From Bugula neritina (Eukaryota > Bryozoa > Gymnolaemata > Cheilostomatida > Bugulidae), in assembly GCA_964035545.1 (NCBI GenBank), contig OZ037767.1, forward strand, positions 30,246,128 through 30,310,127: a stretch of DNA of 64,000 nt, read 5' to 3'. Below, piece by piece: positions 1-11,100 of this stretch. Below the pieces are notes generated by a model that had not been told where the DNA came from, searched no databases, and saw only the letters and a program-made list of their open reading frames with translations. How positions within the stretch are numbered: position 1 is the stretch's first letter; each line of letters begins with the position of its first letter. The position numbers were made by a program, and so were the translations under genes.

Positions 1-879
1 CCAGACGCAGTGGGTGAGGCTCCACCCCTCCTGGAGCCCCACCGCCAGCCCAACCGTCGAGGACGGGCCACCCAGCCCCGAGAGGTGGAAATTGTGGTTC
101 CCAGAGAGTCGGACCAGGAGCAGGCCGCCTTGATAGAGCAGCTGGAGCGACAACAGAGTGAGGAGCAGGAACAAGAGCGACAGCAAGCCCGAGGACCACC
201 ACCCCTCCAGGGGGAGGACACCCCCACCCGTGTTACGGGTGAAGGCGGGGACCCCCCTTCAGCGGTAGCTGAGGAGCCACTGGCACCAGCAGCGCCTATA
301 CAGCAGGAACGGAGTCAGAGGGCCAGAAGGCCCCCCAGATATCTGGCGGACTACCACGTGGGACACATGGAGATGTCCCCACAGAGGAGTGGTACACCCA
401 GTACGGGTAAAAACTCCGAGCCTCAGTTGCAGAACAGCCCTGGCAGTACCGGACTTCTCCAAAAGCAATTACCCCCAGACCAGCACAGTCACCTGGACAA
501 CAGGTACCCAGCTCTTTCGGGTAATGTTGGCCGAGGTAGGTGGCGATACCCCATACCTATGATTGACTTGGACCCCCCTCCAGAAGAAGAAGATGAGGCC
601 ACGACCCTACTACCCGCCCAGCTGATTGGAGATGGCGCTACCGCAGCCACCACCCAGCCGCTACGGGTAGCGCTGGCAAGACTGGGCAAGGAGCCTGGAG
701 CACCAGGCAGCCAGATAGAAGAGAAGACCCAGCCGACCCACTCACAATTGCCCCGTCACGGGCAGAGTATGGCACTTCCTTACCGCGAGTGCGTCTTTGA
801 TAGTGCAATCCATGCCTGGTCCAGTATCCTTGACCGATGTACCGAAGAGATAGAAAGCCTGGTGCACCACCTCCAATGA
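1..879 (+). CDS. C-terminal tail of LTR-retrotransposon polyprotein (partial)
   Basis: The frame is open from base 1, so the 5' part lies outside the window; it stops at 877-879. The 293 visible residues are Gln/Glu/Pro/Arg-rich and low in complexity. The segment QRARRPPRYLADYH near residue 107 resembles the basic, proline-rich tail that follows integrase in Gypsy-type Pol proteins. No protease, reverse transcriptase or integrase motif is visible, because those would lie upstream. Base composition is much more GC-rich than the flanks, consistent with an inserted element. About 200 bp after the stop come a polypurine tract and an LTR, which fits the 3' end of an element read left to right. It could instead be a third ORF of the element. 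The assignment rests mainly on position before the tract and LTR. Confidence 0.72.
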   Translation, partial: PDAVGEAPPLLEPHRQPNRRGRATQPREVEIVVPRESDQEQAALIEQLERQQSEEQEQERQQARGPPPLQGEDTPTRVTGEGGDPPSAVAEEPLAPAAPIQQERSQRARRPPRYLADYHVGHMEMSPQRSGTPSTGKNSEPQLQNSPGSTGLLQKQLPPDQHSHLDNRYPALSGNVGRGRWRYPIPMIDLDPPPEEEDEATTLLPAQLIGDGATAATTQPLRVALARLGKEPGAPGSQIEEKTQPTHSQLPRHGQSMALPYRECVFDSAIHAWSSILDRCTEEIESLVHHLQ

Positions 880-1073
880 CCAAACCGAACAATTAGGCAT
901 TAGCCGCCCGAACTGTGTATATTATGGGTGCTACTACGATTGTTTATTGTGACACGCCTGATTAATCATAATACTTTTTCTGTTAACCACATATTTTCTA
1001 CTGTTGTGTTTTATTTTTGACCTGTTTGTACAAACACCTTGTCTCTGTTATCGAAAAGGGGATGCTTTTCGAT

Positions 1074-1083
1074 GGGGGGAGAA
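1074..1083 (+). other. Polypurine tract of LTR retrotransposon
   Basis: GGGGGGAGAA lies directly before a TGTAATGG sequence that starts an LTR. This is where plus-strand DNA priming occurs in LTR retroelements. Confidence 0.75.
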
Positions 1084-1642
1084 TGTAATGGATTTTCACC
1101 CTCTTTTAGTTTCGAAATAACAGCGTGCAACAGTATATTATAAATACTGTTGCGTATCATTCTTAATTCTGTAATTATAGTTAAGTAAGTTAGCTTGCTA
1201 ATGCCTAAGTATGGTAATTACGGTTAAAGCTCAACATAATGTAATTTTGCTGAAATACGCATTCTGAAGTTATGTAATATTTCTTTTACTAATGTTGCTT
1301 TCTTTTGTGTGTGTCCTTTGTTGCTGAGATCGGCATTTCGGTCTTCCGAAATGCCGATATGCCGAAAATCGGCGTTTCGGCATTTCGGAGTCCCGAAATG
1401 CCGATATTCGGCATTTCGGAACCCCGATCTCGGCAACAAAGGAATGTCTTTGTCTCGCTTGTATATAAAAGCCAGCGAGTTCCAGTGTAGTTCAGACTAC
1501 TACTGGAGCTCGCTGGTAGTAGGACCACATAGGCTGTATTTGATGCTAATAAAGTTATCTTCATTCGTATTCAAAATACTTGGCTTATTCTCTCTAGAGC
1601 ATGTAGGCACTAGTTGCATTCAAAACCCACAAGTTTACTACA
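1084..1642 (+). mobile_element. 3' LTR of a Gypsy-like retrotransposon
   Basis: It begins TGTAAT immediately after the polypurine tract. It contains a TATA-like box (1462-1470, TATATAAAA) and a polyadenylation signal AATAAA (1548-1553), in the U3-R-U5 order expected of an LTR. The right edge is set at ...TTACTACA (1642), a loose inverted match to the left terminus; the true edge could differ by some tens of bases because the 5' LTR is outside the window. Two strong hairpins flank the TATA box (see findings). Confidence 0.75.
1315..1442 (+). repeat. Large imperfect palindrome in LTR U3
   Basis: Outer 19-bp arms at 1315-1333 and 1424-1442 match as an inverted repeat with one mismatch. Between them the 11-mer CGGCATTTCGG and its complement CCGAAATGCCG alternate several times. 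The block ends 20 bp before the TATA box. Confidence 0.85.
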
Positions 1643-2218
1643 ATAACCATATAATGTTATTGGGATTTTATAGAATAATCAAATAAATTAAATTCAGTGA
1701 ACAATTCAAGCAGCGTGATATTGAAAATTAGCTATAGCATAATAAAGATAATTATATTACAAATTGGAACAGTGACAAACAATATACCGTAAGGTTTTAT
1801 AAAATTAAATGTTAAAATAATACTTGATATACCTTGTCTCAAAATGGTTCCCATATTTGTGGTTTGTGACATATTTCTTAGGTTTGCATTCCGCCCACTG
1901 TGTAGGAGGTAATGTTTTCTCATAGTGTATCTCTACAGAAACATTTGTTACCGGTATACAACTCATAGTAGTTCAACCATAGTCAAGCAAAGCTATAATC
2001 CAAATATTATATTAGTTTTCTGTGAATATTTCTGGTATCAGGACTTGAAACAAAACACACATACTCTAATTGATATCAAAACAAAAAGCAAGAAACTAAA
2101 GTTAGGGCATTTTTATATCTGTTCATAATGAGCTGGTTATTGTTAACTTTCAGTTTTAATGAAAATCGGCGTGTAAAATGATTTTCATAGTTGTTCACAA
2201 ATGAACTATGCAGAACAT
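1643..2218. other. Intergenic DNA
   Basis: AT-rich sequence between the LTR and the 3' end of the next gene. I see no coding exon, RNA gene or repeat that I can support. It probably includes the 3' UTR of the minus-strand gene. Confidence 0.5.
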
Positions 2219-5200
2219 TCACATACCCACGTGACCTGCAGATGGCCTTGCTGTTGCTGCTGACGAGGCTCTGCTGCTTCTCTTAGGCAACTTCCTTTCA
2301 CTCCATGGTTTAGATCGGTTATCCCTATTGGCTGATCTCACTCTGGCCAAATCACTCTGACAACAGCAGACGTACGGGTGACTTCAACAGTAATCTTAGA
2401 AAGTGCCTTGCTCCAACATTTATGCTCAGTTTTAAAATTGGCAAACCAAAAATGCAAAAATTCTAAATAAGAAGCAAACAATATTCTAGCCACTGGCAAA
2501 GTTGCACCTGATAGAGACAGTTAATAGCAACAAGATTAGCCATTTACTTGAACAGCTTCTCCCCATCCTCCCCCCCCCCCTTATTAGGTAGCTAGCTGCC
2601 TGTAGCTAAATTTTCACTTTTCTTTAACCTCATCACTCTTTGCATTCAACATTTCTTACCAACAGTTGATTGTACAAGTAAAGTATAGCTAGTCGGTATT
2701 TGTTATCTGAACTACCCAGGGAGCTAGTCAAAGACTCTATGAAGAGAAAACAAGACTTCCAACCTTCTCTGTCTTACAGACAACGACCTGAACTGGAGAA
2801 CGGTAAGAGATAGTCTCTGCTTTGCTGCTTAAAAACTCAGAAATGCTTCAATTCTACAGCATCCTGCTACAAGCTATGAGACTAATCTTACAAGGCAGTT
2901 TAAAGTTGGTTCCTACATACCTCTTGTGAATCGCTGCCAGGAGAGGCTGAGTCATGTCTCTGACTGCTGCCTTCTGGTTTACTGCTGACTTCCTTGTATT
3001 TCATCATATCCGCTGACTGATAGGAGACTTTATCTCCAGTAGTCCATCTGCTGCTTACCTTCGCCGTGACACTCTTCATGTAAGCTTTCCATTTCATCAG
3101 CTGTCTATTATCTGGTAACAGCAGGACACTGTGTTGTGTAATACAAGAGCTATATCTGCACACACTGTAAATGTTTACTTACTTTCACTTGTATTTTCTT
3201 GCTGGAAAATTATTATTGATTCCCACCATGTTATTTCATAACTCATTAGCTGATATAGCTGGCAATGAAAGGCGGTGCTGATGAAGTTGCAGTCATGTAG
3301 CGTGGAAAATAAGCTTTGTTATTATTTCAATTATGTTGCTCTGTTGGCGGTAATGACCAGGAGTTTAATAATTATGCTACAAGAGCCAACTTATATGTGA
3401 TGCTAACAGCTTTCTTTCTCTTAGGCATACAATGACACCCTTGCAAGCTTTAAACCTATATACCAGGTTATAAGCAAAACATAAAACGTTTCTTAAAGCT
3501 TTTTTGCAACTTGGCGGTAAAGACACATTCTAAATAGCTGCAGGACAAAAATACTAAAATCTTTTCTTACCGTTGCAGCTCCTAAACGTTTTTCCAGCCC
3601 TTTTCCCATTGGCCATACTGTCACCATCGGTTGGAGAGAGAGTGCTGCCGTTTGACTTGCTGCTGCCAACAACTGATGAGGCTTTTTGTTGTTTCAACAT
3701 TCTCTGCCTTTGCTTTTCATGTTCTTGTTAAAAGAAACAAAAAACAATCAATAACATAACTGCATATTTGAAAACAGGATGCAGGGTGTTGCATTTAAAC
3801 TACTGAGTAAAACGTGTATTTCCTAGATATATACATGCAGCTGTTTCCAGAAAATATAAACTTTTTTACTAATCGATATTAAAGCAATCTTTCAAGGTTA
3901 TGAACTGCCATCTCTTGAGAATAGGTACACACTACTAATTGCCTTCAGGCAGTATGCTATTCCATGTATACTAAACCCAAGGCTTTATTCCAAACATGAA
4001 GCTTATGTAACAATCAGTAGCTTCTACTGGCAGTGGAGGCAAATATAATTATAGCTGTTGGTACACTTATACTAAATTATTATATGTATTTATAATACAT
4101 TCAACATCGAGGTTCCGCGTTCTAAATAATAACTAATCCCAAGTATATTGCATTAATTAGGGTCCTGAGAGAAACTGTGCTGTATAAGGTAATAAAGCCT
4201 TTGCATGCGATTTCAAGAGGGAATTCAAGCTCTATTTAAATAACCACGCATTGAAAGACATATCCTCCCCACCTTCCTTCTCCCCAATAACTCCCCGCTA
4301 TCTCCCCCTATCTCCCCCTATCTTCCCATATTCCCCACTATCCCCAACTATCTCCCACTATCCCCCCTCTTCCCACTATCCCCACTATATCCCCCCCTCT
4401 CCCCACTATCTCCCACAGCTGGTGGTGAAAGATAACTGAAAGTCACATCTTACCGACACCAGAGAAGCTGCAGATGCTTTTATACGCAGCTCATGGTAGT
4501 AGAAGGCAGAAAAAACTTGCCTGATTAGCAAAACCTAAAATATAAAAGTTGTATACTACCTGATTGACTTTGCATAGAGGCACCATGGCCCGAGTTCTTT
4601 GTTGAACTGGTAAGAGATGTAGAAGGTCTAGAACTATACCCGCTGTCATTGTCTGTAGCTACACAAGAACATGAGCAATTATGACATTTTCAACAGCTTA
4701 TAAAATAAAAAAGCAAGAGAGCAGAAAATAATGCTATAAGAAGGAACTGCAAACAATGAGATGAAGCAGACGAGACAAAACAAGTTTGAATCTTTCTCCA
4801 CAAGTTTGACTGTCAACTAAGCTAGGGGATTCCAGTGCTGCTTTTGAATACTAAAAGTGCTGACAATTTCTTTGGATAAATAGAAAACGATTTACTACTA
4901 TTTTACAATCCTATGGATGTTCAGAAAGTATTTGATGGCTATTTATAAACTATATGTCTTCACTCGGCAAAAAACAAACATCAATGCTTTATAAATCAGA
5001 TGCTTTCATCAAAATATTCATCGAGAAAAAGAGTCACGATAATTGGTGTATCTTTCAGCTTAAAGCTTCATAGCAAAACTAATTATAATGTAAAATTAGC
5101 AACATGATATTGTGGCAGTGTTACAGGGTTGTCAGAAGAAGCACCCACACTGCGATTCACAGCCTGGTGTATAGAAAGGAGTCTAAATTATTTTATTAGA

Positions 5201-5307
5201 ATAAAAGGAAACTTACCTTGTTGATTGCTAATGCTTAGAGAAGATTTGTTTTTGAATAAGTTTGGTTTGACAGCCTGCCGAGAATACTGATCATATAGAT
5301 TTGACAT
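2219..5307 (-). CDS. Unrecognised 233-residue Ser-rich basic protein, six exons
   Basis: Exons (reverse order): 5217-5307, 4560-4652, 4454-4489, 3571-3723, 2921-3111, 2219-2356. All junctions are GT-AG and in phase, and total 702 nt. The protein starts MSNLYDQYSRQAVKPNLFKN, continues through a Ser/Thr-rich stretch (DSGYSSRPSTSLTSS), has a short charged helix EHEKQRQRMLKQQ near residue 73, then a basic region QLMKWKAYMKSV, and ends in a Ser/Arg-rich tail. There is no signal peptide, membrane segment or known catalytic motif. The 36-nt exon (4454-4489) is the weakest: its acceptor (TACCATGAG) is poor, but phase supports it. A good GTATGT donor overlaps the last codons (2218-2223 area), so the C-terminus could be longer by splicing. 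I do not recognise the family. Confidence 0.65.
4262..4420. repeat. C-rich degenerate tandem repeat
   Basis: Repeated CCCCACTATCTCCC-like units, pyrimidine-rich on the + strand, lying in an intron of the minus-strand gene. Units vary in length and are not in strict register. Confidence 0.7.
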
Positions 5308-6511
5308 ATTCCTAGACACCAGACACCTTAATGTTGATGTCAACTTTCCCTATAACGTGTCACTTTTCTAAACATTGATACATCACATAGTGTTTGTAGT
5401 CACAAAACTCTATGCAACAATATTTAAATCTTGAAAGCAAATATGATTTGCAATTTAAATTTATTGCAAGCCGATATGTTAAAATTTCTTCTAGTGTTGG
5501 AGTTTACAACTGAAACAGAGTACTGGGAGCTGTTACCAGTGACACTAGCATGTTATGATGTAAACAAAGATGAGTGCTCTTCATATCTATCTACTGTATT
5601 ATATTTCCAATAACACAGATACATCTGATATTGATAACGGCTCATCATTGGAGATCATAAAAGAAGGAACAATTGGGAGAATGGAGCATGACTAATGAAT
5701 GAGCAGGGAGAATGGGCCCTTCTATTGATTTGAACCTTAGAGGCTTTATATATTAATTATGAAATAATTTATAGGACTTTGGGAAATGCACGCATGCATT
5801 TGTGTTTACCAGTTCAGCAGAGAATGTGCTGATTTAGTACAAGAGAATGATGTCTTGAGGTTGGGTTAGCTGATTAGTGTGCAGTGATTTGTTCAATAGA
5901 AGATTGTATGCAGGCAGCAACAATGTAACAGCAGCAAAGACAAGTAAACAAAGTGATGGGAGATGATATAATGAGACAGTATTAAATAGCGATCTGAAAT
6001 TTGTCTGCTTTGGGGGTCTAAGAATTACCACATGCACAGCATTTCAGAGCTGGTGGTGAATTTATTAACTGATAGAAAGAGAATATTATGAACAAAAGGA
6101 CCTCCCCTTGCACAAGCGTATAATTTCATGCATTGATTTTAAAAACCTTCTATCAGATTTCCCATACACAGTACACTATTGTTGTGTATACATGTACAGC
6201 ACACTATTGTTGTGTATACATATACAGCACACTATTGTTGTGTATACATGTACAGCACACTATTGTTGTGTATACATGTACAGCACACTATTGTTGTGTA
6301 TACATGTACAACACACTATAAAAATATACAACACAGTAGTGGTGTATATACATGTACACTATATTACAATAAAATAGCTCGGATTTATAAAGTTCTATTT
6401 AGTGATAAGTAGGCGTTGTAAAAAATCCCACAACAGTCTCATTGTGCAAAATGTGAGTGAAAACAAGGCTATTAAAAACAAAAGACAATTTTATACCAAT
6501 TGTTTATAATA
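5308..6511. other. Intergenic DNA between unrecognised gene and AK9
   Basis: Contains the probable promoter of the minus-strand gene that starts at 5307 and, toward the right, a 28-bp minisatellite (6176-6345). I see no supported exon; a 60-codon frame at 5431-5613 has no coding support. Confidence 0.5.
6176..6345. repeat. 28-bp minisatellite, about five copies
   Basis: The unit contains CACACTATTGTTGTGTATAC and then an ATGTACAG segment. Copies are nearly identical, and all three + frames stay open through the array because 28 is not a multiple of three. It lies about 0.4 kb downstream of the AK9 stop codon. Confidence 0.9.
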
Positions 6512-6517
6512 TTTATT
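6512..6517 (-). terminator. AK9: Probable AK9 polyadenylation signal
   Basis: AATAAA on the minus strand (TTTATT on +), about 265 bp past the AK9 stop. It is the first canonical signal I noticed downstream. Confidence 0.5.
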
Positions 6518-6781
6518 GTAATATTTTGTTATTTACATGGTCAATTCTACCGCAATAAAATGCAGTAATTAAAATATCACAGAATAATTGGACGGATAAT
6601 AAACTAGCAAAGTATAAGAATTTTAAAATAAATTTAAAATAGCATTTAAATTCAATCGGAGAACAAGCATAGACCGATATTAATTGTATTCAGTGATGCT
6701 TGTAGATGTCTATCCCTGCTGTCAGCTGACATCAGCTAAGCCTCTGCTGTCTGCTGCCGCTGTCTAGTAACAAGGATGTCT

Positions 6782-9700
6782 TCACGAGACTGGCTTTGTC
6801 TTGAGCTGCAAGAACTCGTTGAGTTTGTGGTTGAAGTCAATAGGCCTAGCCTCAGGCTCCTTGTACCTCACAGTCATGTTGTCACCTAGATAGCGGATGA
6901 GGCTACACGTCTCCTCAAACTTCTCCAGCCTCTTCTTGTACTTCTTTCTCACGTAATCAGAACTTTTAGGATTGAAGGCTAAAATTTAACCACAAATTAA
7001 AATTAAAATTCAATTTATAAGATTTTTATATGATATAAAAATATTAAAATTTTAATGAAAAGCCTAACCAAGCAAACCAGCCCGTTATATTGTTAGAAGT
7101 ATAAGAGTTATCTTCTAATTGGCATAGTGAAAAGGGAAGGCAACTAACCTTTCAAATGATAGGCTATGTATATAAGTGCTGACTGAGTAGCGGTGAGGAA
7201 TGGATATTTCGGTTTGAAGCAGCCACATTTGGTTAGTGCTTTAGTAACAGCCAATGAAACGGCCTGTTCCATATAACCCAACATGGGCAGTCCAGTGACG
7301 TTCACAGGCTCTTTGCGTGGGGGCAGTTTGTGTGGTAACTTCAAATTCCAATACTTTTCAGGCAGCCTAAATTGCAAAGCAAACAAAATGATGATATTTG
7401 ATGATACATGATTAGCAATAAGTTGTTAGTATTATAACTTTTGTTAAAAAATAAATAACCAGATAACCTTCATAAAAAATGAATGAATGGCAAACTTCTT
7501 TAAAACGTGTAGTAAAATCATTATGTTCGAGCCTGTAAACTGTCAAACCTCGTTGCTCAGCAGTATTATAAAAATGCTATTTTAATTTATCATTTAGTTC
7601 ATACAACTCCTTATAATTCTAAAAAAATCAAAAGTCTTATTAAAAGTAGGCTTCTGAACCAAAATATCTGGTCTCACATTAAAGACGGCTGCAAGAAAAC
7701 ACACGACTATTTACCTCAAGAATTTGAGAAGCTTGTCTTCTGATTCAAAAGCATACAATTTATTTCTGTAGAGGACACATCCGATTTCCATGCTGCCAGG
7801 AATGATCGCTTCATATCTACAGTACAGCATAAGCAGACAGCTTTTATACAACATTCATATTCTCAAAAAATACTTTGGAGTTGTCACTACTCTCAGGGAC
7901 AATGCACATGTGACTATGAATAAAAAAATTCAACATTGTTAGTTAATGAAACTAGCAAATTTCAATCTATAGTTATGTCACATAAAAAGAAAATCAAAAA
8001 TTATAGCCTTAAAACCTCATTGCTAACATTTTTCTGTATTGGAAGAACAAATTCACATGTATAAAGTCGACTTAGAATTTGCAGTGGCACACTATTACGT
8101 AGAGAATTCATGAACTGCTCTAAACAGAACCAATACCTGAGTTTCCCATCCAAGAATGTGACGGGACAATATCCTTTGATCTCTAGAGGCATAGGGAAAA
8201 GAGCTTTGGCCTCTTCGGCTGTGATTCTCTTAGGTAGGAGATCAGCTGGCGGTAGACGTCTGGGTGCCAAAGGAGGTACGTACTTCTCTGCCTCCGCTAG
8301 GAACATGTCTCTCTCTTTCTCACCAGCACACTTGTAGTAGAAACCTGCAAAAACACTCACACAATACACACTTGTATAGCACGACACAACTGAACAACAC
8401 TAAAAAACCAACACTCATTGACCTTGGGAAGGTCAGCAAAAAACTCACCTCTGAATTCGACAGCGTATAGAAGTGATGGAGACACTCCACAGTTGACGAG
8501 CTCGCCGTCTGCGAGTCTCACTGGACAGTAGTGACTGAAATCACCGAGTCGAGCGTTGAACTCACTTGGGGTGATGCAGAGGTCGTACACGCTAGCAGCT
8601 TTGCCGTCTGCTACTCTTTCCAAATACGTCTGAAAGAGTCAAAGACGTAAGTTCACAGTCCAATATTTATATTAAGGATAAGATGAAATCAACTAACTTT
8701 TAGTATCTACAAATTTAAATGGAAATTTGAGTAACAAATTAAAACACACATCAGTTATCATTGAAACAACATGCGGTTTTCAAACCCTTAAATCCTTATA
8801 CTAGTTCACCAAGTTCTTATAAATCACAAGAAAACCTTTCAATATAACTTCCACCAAAGTAAAATAGATAAATATGTGGTTAAAAATGAAACTTTCTTTT
8901 TCTAAAATTAAATGAAATAACAACAAGTTTTTCTCGTGTGCTACAGTAGTGCAGGCATTAGTGTACTAAAACACTGCTTAAATAACATGCCATTACTCAA
9001 GGTACTAGTAATCAACATAAAATATCCACTCCCTACAGCTCATCTAAACCAAGAACAGGTCATGTGACTGAGGTACCTGGATTGTACAGACGCTCTTCTT
9101 GGCAAGTTCGACAGCCTCGTTCCAAACCCACCACTTGCTCTTCTCTACCTTGATGACGTCATAGTTCATGTGCTCGTTTCTGTACCACTTCCTCACCTCC
9201 TCTATGTGCTGATTGTAGGTGTTGATCTTCACGGTGGCTATCTGAGACGAGTCATGCTTAGGGAATACCCTGCGTACAATACAGGTATATTACAGACAGG
9301 TATATTACAGACAGGTATATTACAGAGAGGTATATTACAGACAGGTATATTACAGACAGGTATATTACAGACAGGTATATTACAGATGGGTATTATACGG
9401 ATTGCTACCTCTCAGGGTCCAGACGATCTTTAGTGGCCCGAACCATGATCTCCATGTTGCTGCAGGACAGCTCAAGCACCCGGACTGGTATGATACCGGC
9501 AGCTGTCATTAAATCTATCTGCTGCCTATTCAATGGGAACCCATCTAAGATATATCTGCAACATAAATTCAACATGTCTACAGTTCGTCCAAAATTCAGG
9601 GTATATTTGGGCCCTCACTCTAGATTCTAGAACTACACCTTCCAAACACACACCATATGTAACTAATTAGCACTTCATTCTTTTTTCAAAGAGAAATTAA

Positions 9701-11100
9701 GATGCACCGACTAGAAGTAATTGAAGAGCATCACTTAAATTAAACACATTAGTTGTTTTTGTAACCAACACTTCTGCTGATTGACCAACTAAACCGGCTC
9801 TCAGCATCAAATGTCTACTAACCCTCGAGTGGTGCAGTTCATATCCATGAGAGCCACTTGGAGGGCCGCCACGGCAAGCTCATTCGACACAGGACTCCCT
9901 GACTTCAGCACGTCTTGCAGCTGATTGGCCAGACTTGTCTTGGGCTGATTGGCCAGAACGAGTCTCATTGCATCTCCGAGTGAGACGCGTACGACACCAA
10001 ACTCTGACTCAAATCTACGCGCCACTGCAGCAAAACATCATAGAAACGTTAGAGACTTAGAGTTGCTTATAATAATGAATGCAATAGCTTAGTGAAATCT
10101 AGAAATGCGGAAAAAATTAACAACTTCAACATACAAGTTGTTTTGCCAGACTTGGGTGGTCCAATAATCGCCATTCTGATTGGTACAACAGGTTTGGGTG
10201 ACGGCTGTTTGAGGTAATGCAGAGGATTCTGGGAGAAAGCCTCTCTGTTCTGAGCATTAGCCAAGTAGTAGATATAGCCTCTGTATATAACTGGGAAAGA
10301 GGGGTAGCCAACTCCGTGCATGGGCTGTATGCACTCCCCTTCCAACAACTACAGAATATCCAATGTGAAGGCTAAAGGCTAAGACAAGTTAAATAACACT
10401 TTGAATAAGTTTCTCTCTCATTATTTTACAAGAGCCATGAAAAGGTGTCTACAGCAGCCAACTGTGTAAATACAATGAGTTATTCATTGTGATAGTGTAT
10501 CGCACTGAATCATGAATCACTATCATAAGTGACTCACTCTGATACTACTATGAGTCATAGTGCACTGAATGATCACTTTGAATGACTGACTGCTCAATAC
10601 AAGAAATAACCTCAAATTAGTAAGTCAGTACAAATATTTTTAAAGTTTAATTTGTAGAATTTTTTTACATAAATAGTAAAATTTGAGAACAGGTGATATA
10701 TTAAAGTAATATAACTCAGAATTGTATATACAAGTACATAGTTTAGAACAGCACTGTGACATACCTGTACGGGACACCAACGACCAAATCTGCTCGGCTG
10801 TTTATAGCCAATAGTAATCATTCTTTCAGCAAGTTTCTCACTAATAGGATACACTCTTTCAAACATACTCTCTCTATAGACTGTATACGGCTTGAGTGAC
10901 TTGGACAGTTGATAGCGTATAATGTGGGGCTTTCTACCCCCCTCAACCTCCACATGTGGTATAAGAACCTCTTCTAAGGTCTCTGTGACGGAAGACAGTC
11001 TATTAGTGTCATTGTCATACAACTCAGCCAAGTCATTACTCAGTCTATCCCGAGCGTCTTCTGCTGTTTCGTCTTCTTCGTCTTCCTCTTCCTCTTCGGC
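6782..11100 (-). other. AK9: AK9 exons 30-39: module 4 and C-terminus
   Basis: Exons: 10765-11100, 10135-10348, 9823-10024, 9409-9555, 9077-9269, 8449-8629, 8137-8344, 7715-7816, 7149-7366, 6782-6978. Exon 31 has RMAIIGPPKSGKTT (intact Walker A). Exon 33 has YILDGFPLNRQQ. Exons 35-37 hold three more CPV-containing segments (FSHYCPVRLADGE, IKGYCPVTFLDGKLR, YEAIIPGSMEIG). Exon 39 ends FNHKLNEFLQLKTKPVS and then TGA. Confidence 0.94.

Noticed and set aside
1305-1686. Short open frames in the LTR
   Set aside because: They run through the palindrome and the TATA region, and are regulatory sequence rather than coding.
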